In this document: positions 1-5,390 of the stretch, piece by piece
How positions within the stretch are numbered: position 1 is the first letter of the stretch
Layout: the number at the start of each line of letters is the position of its first letter
From: Promethearchaeota archaeon
GTDB lineage: Archaea; Asgardarchaeota; Lokiarchaeia; Sigynarchaeales; SOKP01
DNA: 5,634 bases
Direction of reading: 5' to 3'
NCBI GenBank assembly: GCA_019057775.1
Contig: JAHLWT010000266.1
Span: 1-5,634 of the forward strand
The notes under the pieces: generated by a model
The model's database searches: none
What the model was told of the DNA's origin: nothing
What the model saw: the letters and a program-made list of their open reading frames with translations, nothing else
Made by a program: the position numbers and the translations under genes

Positions 1-2
1 AT

Positions 3-1019
3 TGTAATTCGAATTCACCTGAGATGCCGAAACGTGTTCTTGGTCGTACGAAACTCTCTGTTTCAATACTGGGATTTGGATGCACTCAAGTGAAGAATAA
101 AGTGGTCTATCAGCGTGCTATCGAACTGGGTGTGAATTATTTTCATATGGGTGACAGGGATCCGGCTTATAATCTTGATGCATGTGCGGCTCTTCTTCCT
201 TTCCGAAAACAAATTAAAATCGCTTATATGTCATATCCTAAGGCTTCACAAGCGATGTTGCTGGAGGACCTGGACAATTATCTGCAACAATCCGGGTTTG
301 GCCATTTAGATGTATGGTTTGTTATGACTCCCAGACCGGAAGTGCTGAATGAGTTTCACGAAGCTGTTAACATAGCAAGAAGTGCCGGCAAAATTCGATG
401 GACCGGTATTACCACCCACAATCTTGATCAGGATATTGTAAATCTGACTCTCCCTGAATCTCCAATAGATGTTGTCATGATGACTTACAATTACCTGTCA
501 TCAACTGATGACAGTAAAAAGTTAGATAAGTTGTATACTGCAGGCTTGGGTATCACTCCAATGAAACCTTTAGCAGGTAAATTTTATGAAAAGACTACGA
601 AAAAACCGGATGCCTTACTCCGCTGGTTAGCTGCTGATAAAAGAATTCATACTTTTCCGGTAATTATGAATACTATAGATCAGGTAGAGCAAAATGTGGC
701 AGCTGTGAAACAATCACTGTCTGAAGAAGATCGAAAATTACTCCAAACCATGGTTTCCTACAATTCCCGGCGCTTCTGTCGTATGTGTGGTACCTGTGAA
801 GGAAAATGTCCGAAAGGATTGGCAATATCCGATTTGATCCGTACTGTTATGTACATAGAGGGTTACAGGGATATAAATCTTGCACGATCTAATTTTTTAT
901 TAATTCCTGAAAAAAGACGTCAGATATCATGTAATAAATGTGAACACTGTTCTGTTCTCTGTCCTAATGGAGTCGATATACGGGGACGAATTTGCAGAAT
1001 CAGGGAGTGGCTGGCTTAA
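3..1019 (+). CDS. Aldo/keto reductase family protein with C-terminal 4Fe-4S dicluster (5' partial)
   Basis: The protein is an aldo/keto reductase (AKR)-type TIM barrel followed by a ferredoxin-like tail. The N-terminal signature (KRVLGRTKLSVSILGFG) is the usual AKR opening, and SAGKIRWTGITTHN at about residues 120-133, counting from the ATG at 24, is the GKIR.iG.S.H segment. The tail has two Cys clusters, C252/C255/C258/C262 and C303/C306/C309/C313, each of the CxxCxxCxxxCP type that binds a 4Fe-4S cluster. This suggests electron transfer coupled to an oxidoreductase. The catalytic Asp/Tyr region survives in altered form (GDRDPAYN, 43-50), but the usual catalytic His position in the strand LDVWFVMTP seems to be Met/Thr, so ordinary AKR chemistry is doubtful. 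The frame is open to the left edge (Cys-Asn-Ser-Pro-Glu before the Met), and the ATG at 24 has no Shine-Dalgarno. The true start therefore probably lies outside the window, perhaps with a Tat or lipoprotein signal. The gene is flanking chromosome, not a cassette. Confidence 0.85.
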   Translation, partial: CNSNSPEMPKRVLGRTKLSVSILGFGCTQVKNKVVYQRAIELGVNYFHMGDRDPAYNLDACAALLPFRKQIKIAYMSYPKASQAMLLEDLDNYLQQSGFGHLDVWFVMTPRPEVLNEFHEAVNIARSAGKIRWTGITTHNLDQDIVNLTLPESPIDVVMMTYNYLSSTDDSKKLDKLYTAGLGITPMKPLAGKFYEKTTKKPDALLRWLAADKRIHTFPVIMNTIDQVEQNVAAVKQSLSEEDRKLLQTMVSYNSRRFCRMCGTCEGKCPKGLAISDLIRTVMYIEGYRDINLARSNFLLIPEKRRQISCNKCEHCSVLCPNGVDIRGRICRIREWLA

Positions 1020-1032
1020 CTTTATAGGAAAT

Positions 1033-1045
1033 TAATCTTGTTTAT
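1033..1045. repeat. 13-bp inverted repeat, left copy (flanks intI)
   Basis: TAATCTTGTTTAT occurs here, 14 bases after the reductase stop codon. Its exact reverse complement, ATAAACAAGATTA, lies at 2281-2293 in the leader upstream of intI. The two copies bracket the integrase gene. They could be chance in AT-rich DNA, ends of a module, or duplicated protein-binding sites. Confidence 0.4.
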
Positions 1046-1050
1046 ATCAG

Positions 1051-1114
1051 TTGGTTAGGAACTAAAGTCCCTAATCAACGGGGCAATCTGGATGCCCCGC
1101 CATAAATGGCGGGG
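1051..1114. terminator. Hairpin cluster between convergent genes, probable bidirectional terminator or REP-like element
   Basis: Three stems are packed into 64 bases. TTGGTTAGGAACT (1051-1063) pairs with AGTCCCTAATCAA (1066-1078) with one mismatch, one G-U pair and an AA loop. CGGGGCA (1079-1085) pairs with TGCCCCG (1093-1099). CCCCGCCAT (1095-1103) pairs with ATGGCGGGG (1106-1114). The second and third stems share CCCCG at 1095-1099 and exclude each other. The cluster lies between the 3' ends of the reductase and intI, which fits a shared terminator. There is no long T tract, so a dispersed palindromic repeat is an equal alternative. Confidence 0.55.
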
Positions 1115-1231
1115 TTAGTCAAAATTAGTTTGGAAAAACATTTTCACACAGCCTCTCCAGATCGGGTTACGAGTTATAATATTTTACAGGAAAAACAGAA
1201 CATGATTGTAGAACAACTCTCTTGAGTCGTT

Positions 1232-2203
1232 TTACAAATTCAAATTATCCAGTGGACTCTTCACGTTATATTTGTTCCGGCTCAGAACATGGGTATAGAC
1301 CATGGTTGTTTGTACGTTTTTATGTCCGAGTAGTTCCTGCACTGTCCGGATATCATAACCATCCTCAAGTAAATGAGTAGCGAAACTGTGCCTGAGGGTA
1401 TGGCACCCTGCATTTTTTTTAATACCTGCTTCACGAACTGCTTTTTTTACCGCTTTCTGTAAATAACTTTCGTTACGGTAGTGTTGTTTCAGTTTACCCG
1501 ACCGGGGATCTATCCCTGGTTTTCGAGCCGGGAAAATATACTGCCAACCGGTTTCTTTTGGTGCATTCGGGTATTTTCTTTCCAGGGCTTCGGGCATGGA
1601 TGCTCCATGAAATTGTTTGATTGACATATTCTCTTCCAATTGCAACATGGCTTTTTTTATTTGCCTGTTCAGAGGTTCCTTAAGCCGTTCAGGGAAAATG
1701 GTCCTTCTGTCGTTATTTCCTTTTCCGTCACGGACAACAATTTCATTTAATTCAAAATCAATATCTTTTATCCGTAACCTTAAACATTCCGTTAATCTTA
1801 AACCACAACCGTATAACAGACTTGTCATCAGCCATGCCTCGCCCTGAAGGTGAGATAATATTTTCTTAACTTCATCCTGGCTTAAAACAACCGGTATTCT
1901 TTTTCCGACTTTTGAATGTTTAAAGGAAAAATCTTTCAAATCAATTTTTAAAACTTTCTTATATAAAAAAACAATCGCGTTTAAGGCCTGGTTTTGAGTA
2001 GAGGCAGAAACTTTACGTTTATTGGCCAGGTTTGTCAGGAATTCAGATATCTCCTGCCCGCCCATATTTTTCGGGTGTTTTTTATTGTGAAAAATAATAA
2101 AGCGATATATCCAGTCAACATAAGTCTTTTCAGTGGAGTAAGCATAATGTTTGGTACGAATTACCAGTCTTACCTGTTCCAATAATTTTGATTTTTTTGG
2201 CAT
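1232..2203 (-). CDS. intI: Integron integrase IntI (site-specific tyrosine recombinase)
   Basis: IntI recombines attI with attC sites, taking folded single-stranded attC hairpins as substrate, to insert and excise gene cassettes. The 323-residue length is normal for IntI. The N-terminal core-binding (SAM-like) domain covers about 1-95 and includes HYAYSTEKTYVDWIYRFI, the typical IntI helix. The catalytic domain carries R136 (YGCGLRLTE), K161 (DGKGNNDR), H268 and R271 (HTLRHS), H294 (LLGHKN) and the nucleophile Y303 (TMVYTHV). Between K161 and H268 lies the extra segment found in IntI but not XerC/D, here HGASMPEALERKYPNAPKE (199-217) followed by GWQYIFPA. The ATG at 2203 has AGGA about 8 bases upstream on the minus strand. 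The gene points away from the array, the standard head-to-head layout, and converges on the reductase. All catalytic residues are intact, so it looks functional. Confidence 0.97.
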   Translation of the reverse strand: MPKKSKLLEQVRLVIRTKHYAYSTEKTYVDWIYRFIIFHNKKHPKNMGGQEISEFLTNLANKRKVSASTQNQALNAIVFLYKKVLKIDLKDFSFKHSKVGKRIPVVLSQDEVKKILSHLQGEAWLMTSLLYGCGLRLTECLRLRIKDIDFELNEIVVRDGKGNNDRRTIFPERLKEPLNRQIKKAMLQLEENMSIKQFHGASMPEALERKYPNAPKETGWQYIFPARKPGIDPRSGKLKQHYRNESYLQKAVKKAVREAGIKKNAGCHTLRHSFATHLLEDGYDIRTVQELLGHKNVQTTMVYTHVLSRNKYNVKSPLDNLNL

Positions 2204-2360
2204 TACAATTCCTGAAATGAGTTGATTTTTACGTATTATAATGCAAAAATAGCATATTATATGGAAAAGTACGCATTTTAATAAACAAGATTATATTATA
2301 CAGATTCCGTTATTAATTACATTTATTGAATATAATATAGTACTTTGCAGTAGAATATAT
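2204..2360. promoter_or_regulatory. intI-cassette leader: expected attI site, PintI and Pc promoters
   Basis: This 157-bp, very AT-rich gap separates the intI start from the first cassette. By integron architecture attI must end at the junction (2360/2361), where the first cassette's GTTAGAC box begins. Several TATAAT-like boxes occur on both strands, for example plus 2237-2242 and minus-strand copies near 2255-2262 and 2295-2300, but none has a convincing -35 partner. The best plus-strand candidate for Pc is TTGATT at 2222-2227 with a weak AAAAAT 17 bases on. I see no LexA-type CTGT-N8-ACAG box, so SOS control of intI is not supported here. Confidence 0.55.
2281..2293. repeat. 13-bp inverted repeat, right copy (flanks intI)
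   Basis: ATAAACAAGATTA is the exact reverse complement of 1033-1045. It lies in the leader about 70 bases before the attI/cassette junction, where IntI accessory binding sites or promoter elements could be. Confidence 0.4.
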
Positions 2361-2987
2361 GTTAGACGGAGCGAAATAGGATCTTATGCCAAGTAAAAAT
2401 GACATATACAGAAAGTTTGGAGAAGTGGTTGAAGCTGCCCAACTCCTAGAAACGGAGCTAGGTACTATACTTATCGAGCAAATGGCAACAGACGCCAGTT
2501 TGTTTGAATCGCCCGATGCAATCGAGGGGCAAACAATATTTGACCAAGTAAATCGACAGACATTAGGCGCAATCCTTCGAAAGCTTGACAAACCCACAAC
2601 TGGACTGGATGACATCTGTGACTTGCTGGAGCAAGCACTCCAAGTTCGTAACAGGCTCAACCACCGCTTTTATAGGGAGCATAACTTCAAAATAAACACG
2701 GACCAGGGCCGCACTCTCATGATGCAGGATCTTGCAGAGATTCACACTGTGTTACTTGATGCTTACCGCGCCGTTCTTCTAACTGTAACAGGCATAGACA
2801 TCTATAAGACTGGGATAAACAACAATCCAGAAAAGCATCTGCCGTTATAGGATGAAAGCGTCCCGTCTAACAATACGCTGAAGGGGACTGGGAAGCAGGA
2901 GCAGCTTATAAAGCCAAATGCTAAGAATAGATTACTTACAGATATTAAATTCAGGTGGCACGGATCACCCAGCCCCTTAGCTCCACC
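2361..2987 (+). mobile_element. Integron gene cassette 1 (HEPN-like hypothetical protein)
   Basis: The cassette begins with GTTAGACGG (2361-2369). Its own attC opens with the exact reverse complement, CCGTCTAAC (2863-2871), as expected when one excised circle closes a single attC. Crossover falls between G and TT, so the mobile unit is strictly 2362-2988. It holds one ORF in the plus orientation followed by its attC. It is visibly richer in G+C than the leader and cassette 4, which suggests a different source. Confidence 0.9.
2386..2850 (+). CDS. Cassette-encoded hypothetical protein with HEPN-like RNRLNH motif
   Basis: The protein has 154 residues and I do not recognise it as a named family. 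It looks all-helical and soluble, with no signal peptide or membrane segment. Residues 88-93 (QVRNRLNH) fit the R-x4-6-H motif of HEPN domains, with a polar Asn after the Arg. The motif sits after a helix (DDICDLLEQALQ) and before a second helical segment (about 108-135), as in HEPN folds. HEPN proteins are often RNases in toxin-antitoxin or defence systems, but single R-x4-H matches also occur in non-nuclease helical proteins. No separate antitoxin gene is present in this cassette. The ATG at 2386 has AGGA at 2378-2381, only 4 bases away, and lies 25 bases from the cassette edge, a typical cassette arrangement. As the first cassette it would be the most strongly expressed from any Pc promoter. 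Confidence 0.85.
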   Translation: MPSKNDIYRKFGEVVEAAQLLETELGTILIEQMATDASLFESPDAIEGQTIFDQVNRQTLGAILRKLDKPTTGLDDICDLLEQALQVRNRLNHRFYREHNFKINTDQGRTLMMQDLAEIHTVLLDAYRAVLLTVTGIDIYKTGINNNPEKHLPL

Positions 2988-2994
2988 GTTATGT
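2865..2994 (+). other. attC1 recombination site (130 bp)
   Basis: R'' is GTCTAAC (2865-2871) and R' is GTTATGT (2988-2994). The inner arms pair: L'' AAGGGGACTGGG (2881-2892) with L' CCCAGCCCCTT (2968-2978), leaving A2887 extrahelical. The stem extends outward as GCT/AGC with G2880 extrahelical, six bases from the first. This asymmetry on the L'' arm is the feature IntI uses to choose the strand. R' belongs to the next cassette, and only the TAAC/GTTA core of this R''/R' pair matches. Confidence 0.9.
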
Positions 2995-3312
2995 GTATAG
3001 ACTAAATAAAAACAATTGTGTTTATCCGCTGCATTTAGTAGTATATGAACAATGATTATACACAATATGTAAAAATCGGGCAGTTTATATAATAAGATGC
3101 AAGAACAACTATGGTTTATTCTCACTCAATAAACAAAAGCGGGCTTAGAATAAGGAGTCCGACTGATATGGATTAGTTATATTATTATACGGCTGATCTT
3201 AGCGGTAATATAAAATAACTCATTAATCAAACCCAGTTAGTAAAGCTGTAATCAAATTTTTATTAATACAGATAAATATAGGCATTTACAAAATTTAATA
3301 GGAGATAATAAA
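2995..3312 (+). other. Non-coding leader of cassette 2
   Basis: This AT-rich stretch of 318 bases lies between the cassette edge and the AhpD-like start. I see no ORF longer than about 15 codons with a ribosome site, and no strong hairpin. TATA-rich stretches near 3180 and 3270-3285 could hold a promoter for the cassette gene, but no -35/-10 pair is convincing. The length suggests the gene carries its own expression signals. AGGAG at 3300-3304, 8 bases before the ATG, is a strong ribosome site. Confidence 0.5.
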
Positions 3313-3756
3313 ATGAAAAGGAAAAATTTTCTGGTAATTCTGTTAATTGTAGCGTGTATAATAACCGTTTCAAAAACTCAGGTTCTGGCTCAAGAAAAAG
3401 ATAACATTTACAAGGAAATGTCTGACTTTATGGAAAAGTTTAAAAACAAATGCCCTGATGTTGTAACGAGCTTTTATAATTTACACGATACCATAATGAT
3501 CCAAGAAGGAAAATTAAGCATCAAAGAGAAGGAGTTCATTGCCTTAGGCATTGCTGTTTCTAAGGGGTGCGAATATTGTATCTATTCTCATACTGCAGGT
3601 GCAATGAAAAGTGGGGCAACTGAAGAAGAAATTTTAGAAGCTGCTTCTGTAGCTATTCTCATGAGTGGTGGCCCAGGATTAGCATATATGAAACATGTTA
3701 TTGATGCTCTCGAGGCCCTTTCAGACATGAAAGAAAATAAGAATGCTGAGAAATGA
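3313..3756 (+). CDS. Exported carboxymuconolactone decarboxylase family (AhpD-like) protein
   Basis: The 147-residue protein starts with a signal peptide: MKRK, a hydrophobic core (about 6-19), and probable cleavage after VLA at 24-26. The mature part is a single CMD/AhpD domain. Residues E74, C86, C89 and H93 (in KEKEFIALGI and SKGCEYCIYSH) have the spacing E-x11-C-x2-C-x3-H of the AhpD active site, a thiol-disulfide and peroxide-reducing centre. The next segment, SGATEEEILEAASVAILMSGGP, is the usual helix of the family. True muconolactone decarboxylases lack the CxxC, so a redox role is likelier than decarboxylation. Export would place it in the periplasm or outside the cell, which is less common for this family. 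AGGAG with 8-base spacing supports the ATG at 3313. It is the only convincing gene of cassette 2. Confidence 0.93.
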   Translation: MKRKNFLVILLIVACIITVSKTQVLAQEKDNIYKEMSDFMEKFKNKCPDVVTSFYNLHDTIMIQEGKLSIKEKEFIALGIAVSKGCEYCIYSHTAGAMKSGATEEEILEAASVAILMSGGPGLAYMKHVIDALEALSDMKENKNAEK

Positions 3757-3791
3757 TAATGATTATTTAGGGTCGTATGTAGTGAATTAAT

Positions 3792-3844
3792 AACTAACAA
3801 GTAAAAAAGATTGTCCTGGTCTGCGTGAGCAATCAACGTTAGAG
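3792..3844 (+). other. attC-like relic inside cassette 2
   Basis: AACTAAC (3792-3798) and GTTAGAG (3838-3844) resemble R'' and R' boxes 53 bp end to end, near the minimum size of known attC sites. Between them GATTG (3809-3813) pairs with CAATC (3830-3834), and AAC precedes the R' box, as in attC3 here. The inner stem is short and the R'' box deviates from RYYYAAC. Read as a functional site it conflicts with the matching outer ends of cassette 2. It may be a dead attC left by cassette fusion, or chance. Confidence 0.3.
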
Positions 3845-3897
3845 ATTTGTAATAATTAATAATAATATTGTAAATAGCGCCCGATTTTTTTCATATA

Positions 3898-4646
3898 ATC
3901 GAGTAGGCGGCTGACTCCGGGATAACCGGAGCCAGTGCACCTCTCACATCACCCTACGTACGGGTCTCGTATACGGCGGTTCGCCAAACAGTACAGAAGC
4001 TTTTTTCACCGACTGTACCTTGCCCTTATTCACAAAACCGTTGGCTTATCTAGAGAATCGGTCACCCATAATGGATTATGCCATGAAAATTGCAATTGTC
4101 AGGCTGTTTAGCGTTCAGTCCTTCGGCGTGTTGCTTCTCCGTGGGAGATCCCCGATTAACACGTTTAGCTTGTGCACCGCAACACCTCAGTTAGCTTCAC
4201 CTTCGATACTGCAACAGCAGTGGCATCCTCGCCTACTATGACCTCTGCTGACTTCTTGGCTCATAGAAAACCGAATCTATTCCAAGACCTCCCCCCGGGT
4301 AAGTCCACCTGCCCTGTGTTTATCCCTGTCGCATCTACATACCCCTGAATGACAGTTTTCGGACTTCGATGTGATGTGTCATCTCATCCTCCAGAGTATG
4401 CCTCATATGCGCCTTACAAGAAATGCCATCCCTGTAATTCCTGTTCGTCAGTACAAACACACTCCTCCGGCTTACTTCAGACCTGCCCTCACGGACAACG
4501 CCCTTGCCTTTGGATTAAGCCCCCCACTGTCTAGGGGCTTCGGGATTTCAATGCATCCTGTGGACAAATATTGCCTTCAACAGGTTGCTCCCTTTGGCTT
4601 ATTTGCATATCTTTACGATATACCCCGGTGGACATTCCGGGCACAC
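3898..4646 (-). mobile_element. ORF-less group II intron (antisense to cassette), possibly degenerate
   Basis: Read on the minus strand, the segment starts GTGTGCCCGGAATG, matching the GTGYG 5' end of group II introns, and ends CCTACTCGAT. The register of the 5' end is uncertain because of a GT repeat (4642-4652). A domain V-like hairpin lies at 3948-3980: ACCGCCGTA, upper stem TACG/CGTA, a two-base bulge, then TAGGGTGAT. Domain VI follows, with CTGGCTCCGG pairing CCGGAGTCAG (3911-3935). Its G-U pair forms only in minus-strand RNA. A basal GAG/CTC helix leaves an A opposite an A at 3904, the seventh base from the 3' end, where the branch-point A belongs. The domain V lower stem has two mismatches (C-A and G-G), suggesting decay. 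At about 750 nt it has room for the ribozyme only, and no reverse-transcriptase/maturase ORF is present. Mobility and probably splicing would need a maturase in trans. Confidence 0.72.
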
Positions 4647-4747
4647 ACACACAATATAAACCATAGCGGTGGCGGTGGCTTTCGAGGCTTTGATACTTTT
4701 AATAAAAGGATGTTAAACCTTTATAAGAAAGCGCTCCGAAATACGCT

Positions 4748-4768
4748 ACGGTTCATATTGTAAACCGT
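4748..4768. repeat. Short inverted repeat near the end of cassette 2
   Basis: ACGGTT (4748-4753) pairs exactly with AACCGT (4763-4768) across a 9-base loop. There is no T tract after it on the plus strand, so it is not a convincing terminator. It lies 22 bases before attC2, in the 144-bp non-coding stretch between the intron and the attC. I see no gene in that stretch. Confidence 0.3.
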
Positions 4769-4790
4769 TGAAAATAATAATGCTAATAAC

Positions 4791-4924
4791 ACATAACAAT
4801 GGCATTCAGTTGACGCCCTAGCTTTGGCGTAATCTTAACGTTCTGTGCTTTAGGATAGTTTATTGATTTCTATTAAGTTGTGTGGGTATGGGATCGGGCG
4901 CAACTGATGTCCAGACCGTTATGA
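4791..4924 (+). other. attC2 recombination site (134 bp)
   Basis: R'' is ACATAAC (4791-4797) and R' is GTTATGA (4918-4924). The arm TCAGTTGACGCCC (4806-4818) pairs with GGGCGCAACTGA (4896-4907), with A4813 extrahelical. The stem extends outward by CA/TG with one extra T (4805 or 4806), which reproduces the six-base spacing of extrahelical bases seen in attC1. The central part carries its own small hairpin, ACGCC/GGCGT (4813-4817 and 4826-4830). Confidence 0.9.
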
Positions 4925-5383
4925 GTCTTAGCAATCATATCATTTGGATTAAGAAAAAATGATGAATCTGATCGGCCGAAATGATCCTTGCCCCTGTGGC
5001 AGTGGAAAGAAGTATAAAAAATGTTGCACGAGTGACACTAGTTCATCGCCGCCACATTATTTAGCAAACGAGGAGGGGTTTCATGTCATAGGAAAAGGAG
5101 AAAAACCAAATCCGGAACAAATAGAAAAGATGGAAAAAGATTATCAACTTCGAATTCGCAATTCTCCTTTATGGAATGAAATGATAGAAAAGTACGGTAT
5201 TGAAAAAGCTGAAGAATTGCTAAAAGAATTCAAAGTAAAGACTAAATGAATGGTAACTTTCCTCATAACCAGTCGCTCAACCTGACGCCACCCGCTGCGC
5301 TACGATCAAAGTTTCTGGGTAAATTCAACATTGCCTGCCACTATCAAAGCTCAGTAGAAGCGGCTGGCGCCGGTGAACTCAAC
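4918..5383 (+). mobile_element. Integron gene cassette 3 (SEC-C protein)
   Basis: The cassette opens with GTTATGAG (4918-4925), and its attC begins with the exact reverse complement CTCATAAC (5262-5269). It is compact at 466 bp: a 41-base leader, one plus-strand ORF and attC3 starting 13 bases after the stop codon. Confidence 0.9.
4959..5249 (+). CDS. SEC-C metal-binding motif protein
   Basis: The 96-residue protein opens with a SEC-C zinc-binding motif, [18 protein letters not shown] (about residues 6-23), the CxCx8CC pattern found at the C-terminus of SecA and in many small or multidomain bacterial proteins. The rest is charged and helical ([18 protein letters not shown], then [15 protein letters not shown]) with no second recognisable domain, signal peptide or membrane segment. 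In SecA the motif binds zinc and contacts SecB and ribosomes. In isolated small proteins its role is unknown, and I assign none. Two ATGs sit in tandem at 4959 and 4962. The upstream ribosome site is weak (GGA at 4947-4949), so either start is possible. Expression may depend on read-through from upstream cassettes. Confidence 0.9.
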   Translation: MMNLIGRNDPCPCGSGKKYKKCCTSDTSSSPPHYLANEEGFHVIGKGEKPNPEQIEKMEKDYQLRIRNSPLWNEMIEKYGIEKAEELLKEFKVKTK

Positions 5384-5390
5384 GTTATGC
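5263..5390 (+). other. attC3 recombination site (128 bp)
   Basis: R'' is TCATAAC (5263-5269) and R' is GTTATGC (5384-5390). CGCCACCCGCT (5286-5296) pairs with AGCGGCTGGCG on the right side with one C-C mismatch. The stem continues outward through ACC/GGT with A5285 apparently extrahelical and one further mismatch. The TGACGCC core of L'' is shared with attC2. The stem is less perfect than in the other two sites but the overall architecture is the same. Confidence 0.85.

Larger units (their letters stand above)
2988..4917 (+). mobile_element. Integron gene cassette 2 (long, composite; contains a group II intron)
   Basis: The cassette begins GTTATGTGT (2988-2996), and its attC is preceded by the exact reverse complement ACACATAAC (4789-4797), so the two ends belong together. 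At 1,930 bp it is several times longer than its neighbours. Contents in order are a 318-bp non-coding leader, an exported AhpD-like gene, an attC-like relic (3792-3844), an antisense ORF-less group II intron (about 3898-4646), 144 bp of non-coding DNA and attC2. It looks like a normal cassette enlarged by intron insertion, possibly after fusion of two cassettes. Confidence 0.8.

Noticed and set aside
2204..2360. A definite Pc promoter or LexA box
   Set aside because: Many TATAAT-like strings occur because the DNA is AT-rich. No pair with a good -35 at 16-18 bases was found, and no CTGT-N8-ACAG palindrome is present.
2313..2660. Minus-strand ORF of 115 codons opposite cassette 1
   Set aside because: It is the shadow of the plus-strand cassette gene, which has a proper ribosome site and the expected cassette position.
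2802..3125. Minus-strand ORF of 107 codons
   Set aside because: It runs across attC1 and the cassette 2 leader on the non-coding strand, has no ribosome site or recognisable protein features, and is explained by the attC.
3098..3131. Mini-ORF beginning MQEQLWFILTQ in the cassette 2 leader
   Set aside because: It has eleven codons, no ribosome site and no sign of selection.
4020..4763. Plus-strand ORFs at 4020-4241, 4349-4534 and 4371-4763
   Set aside because: They lie almost wholly across the antisense group II intron, have no ribosome sites or recognisable domains, and overlap each other. They are open frames in structural RNA sequence.
4840..4846. GTTCTGT as an R' box ending a short attC within 4791-4846
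   Set aside because: The L''/L' arms pair only if the site extends to GTTATGA at 4918, and no matching ACAGAAC entrance occurs downstream.
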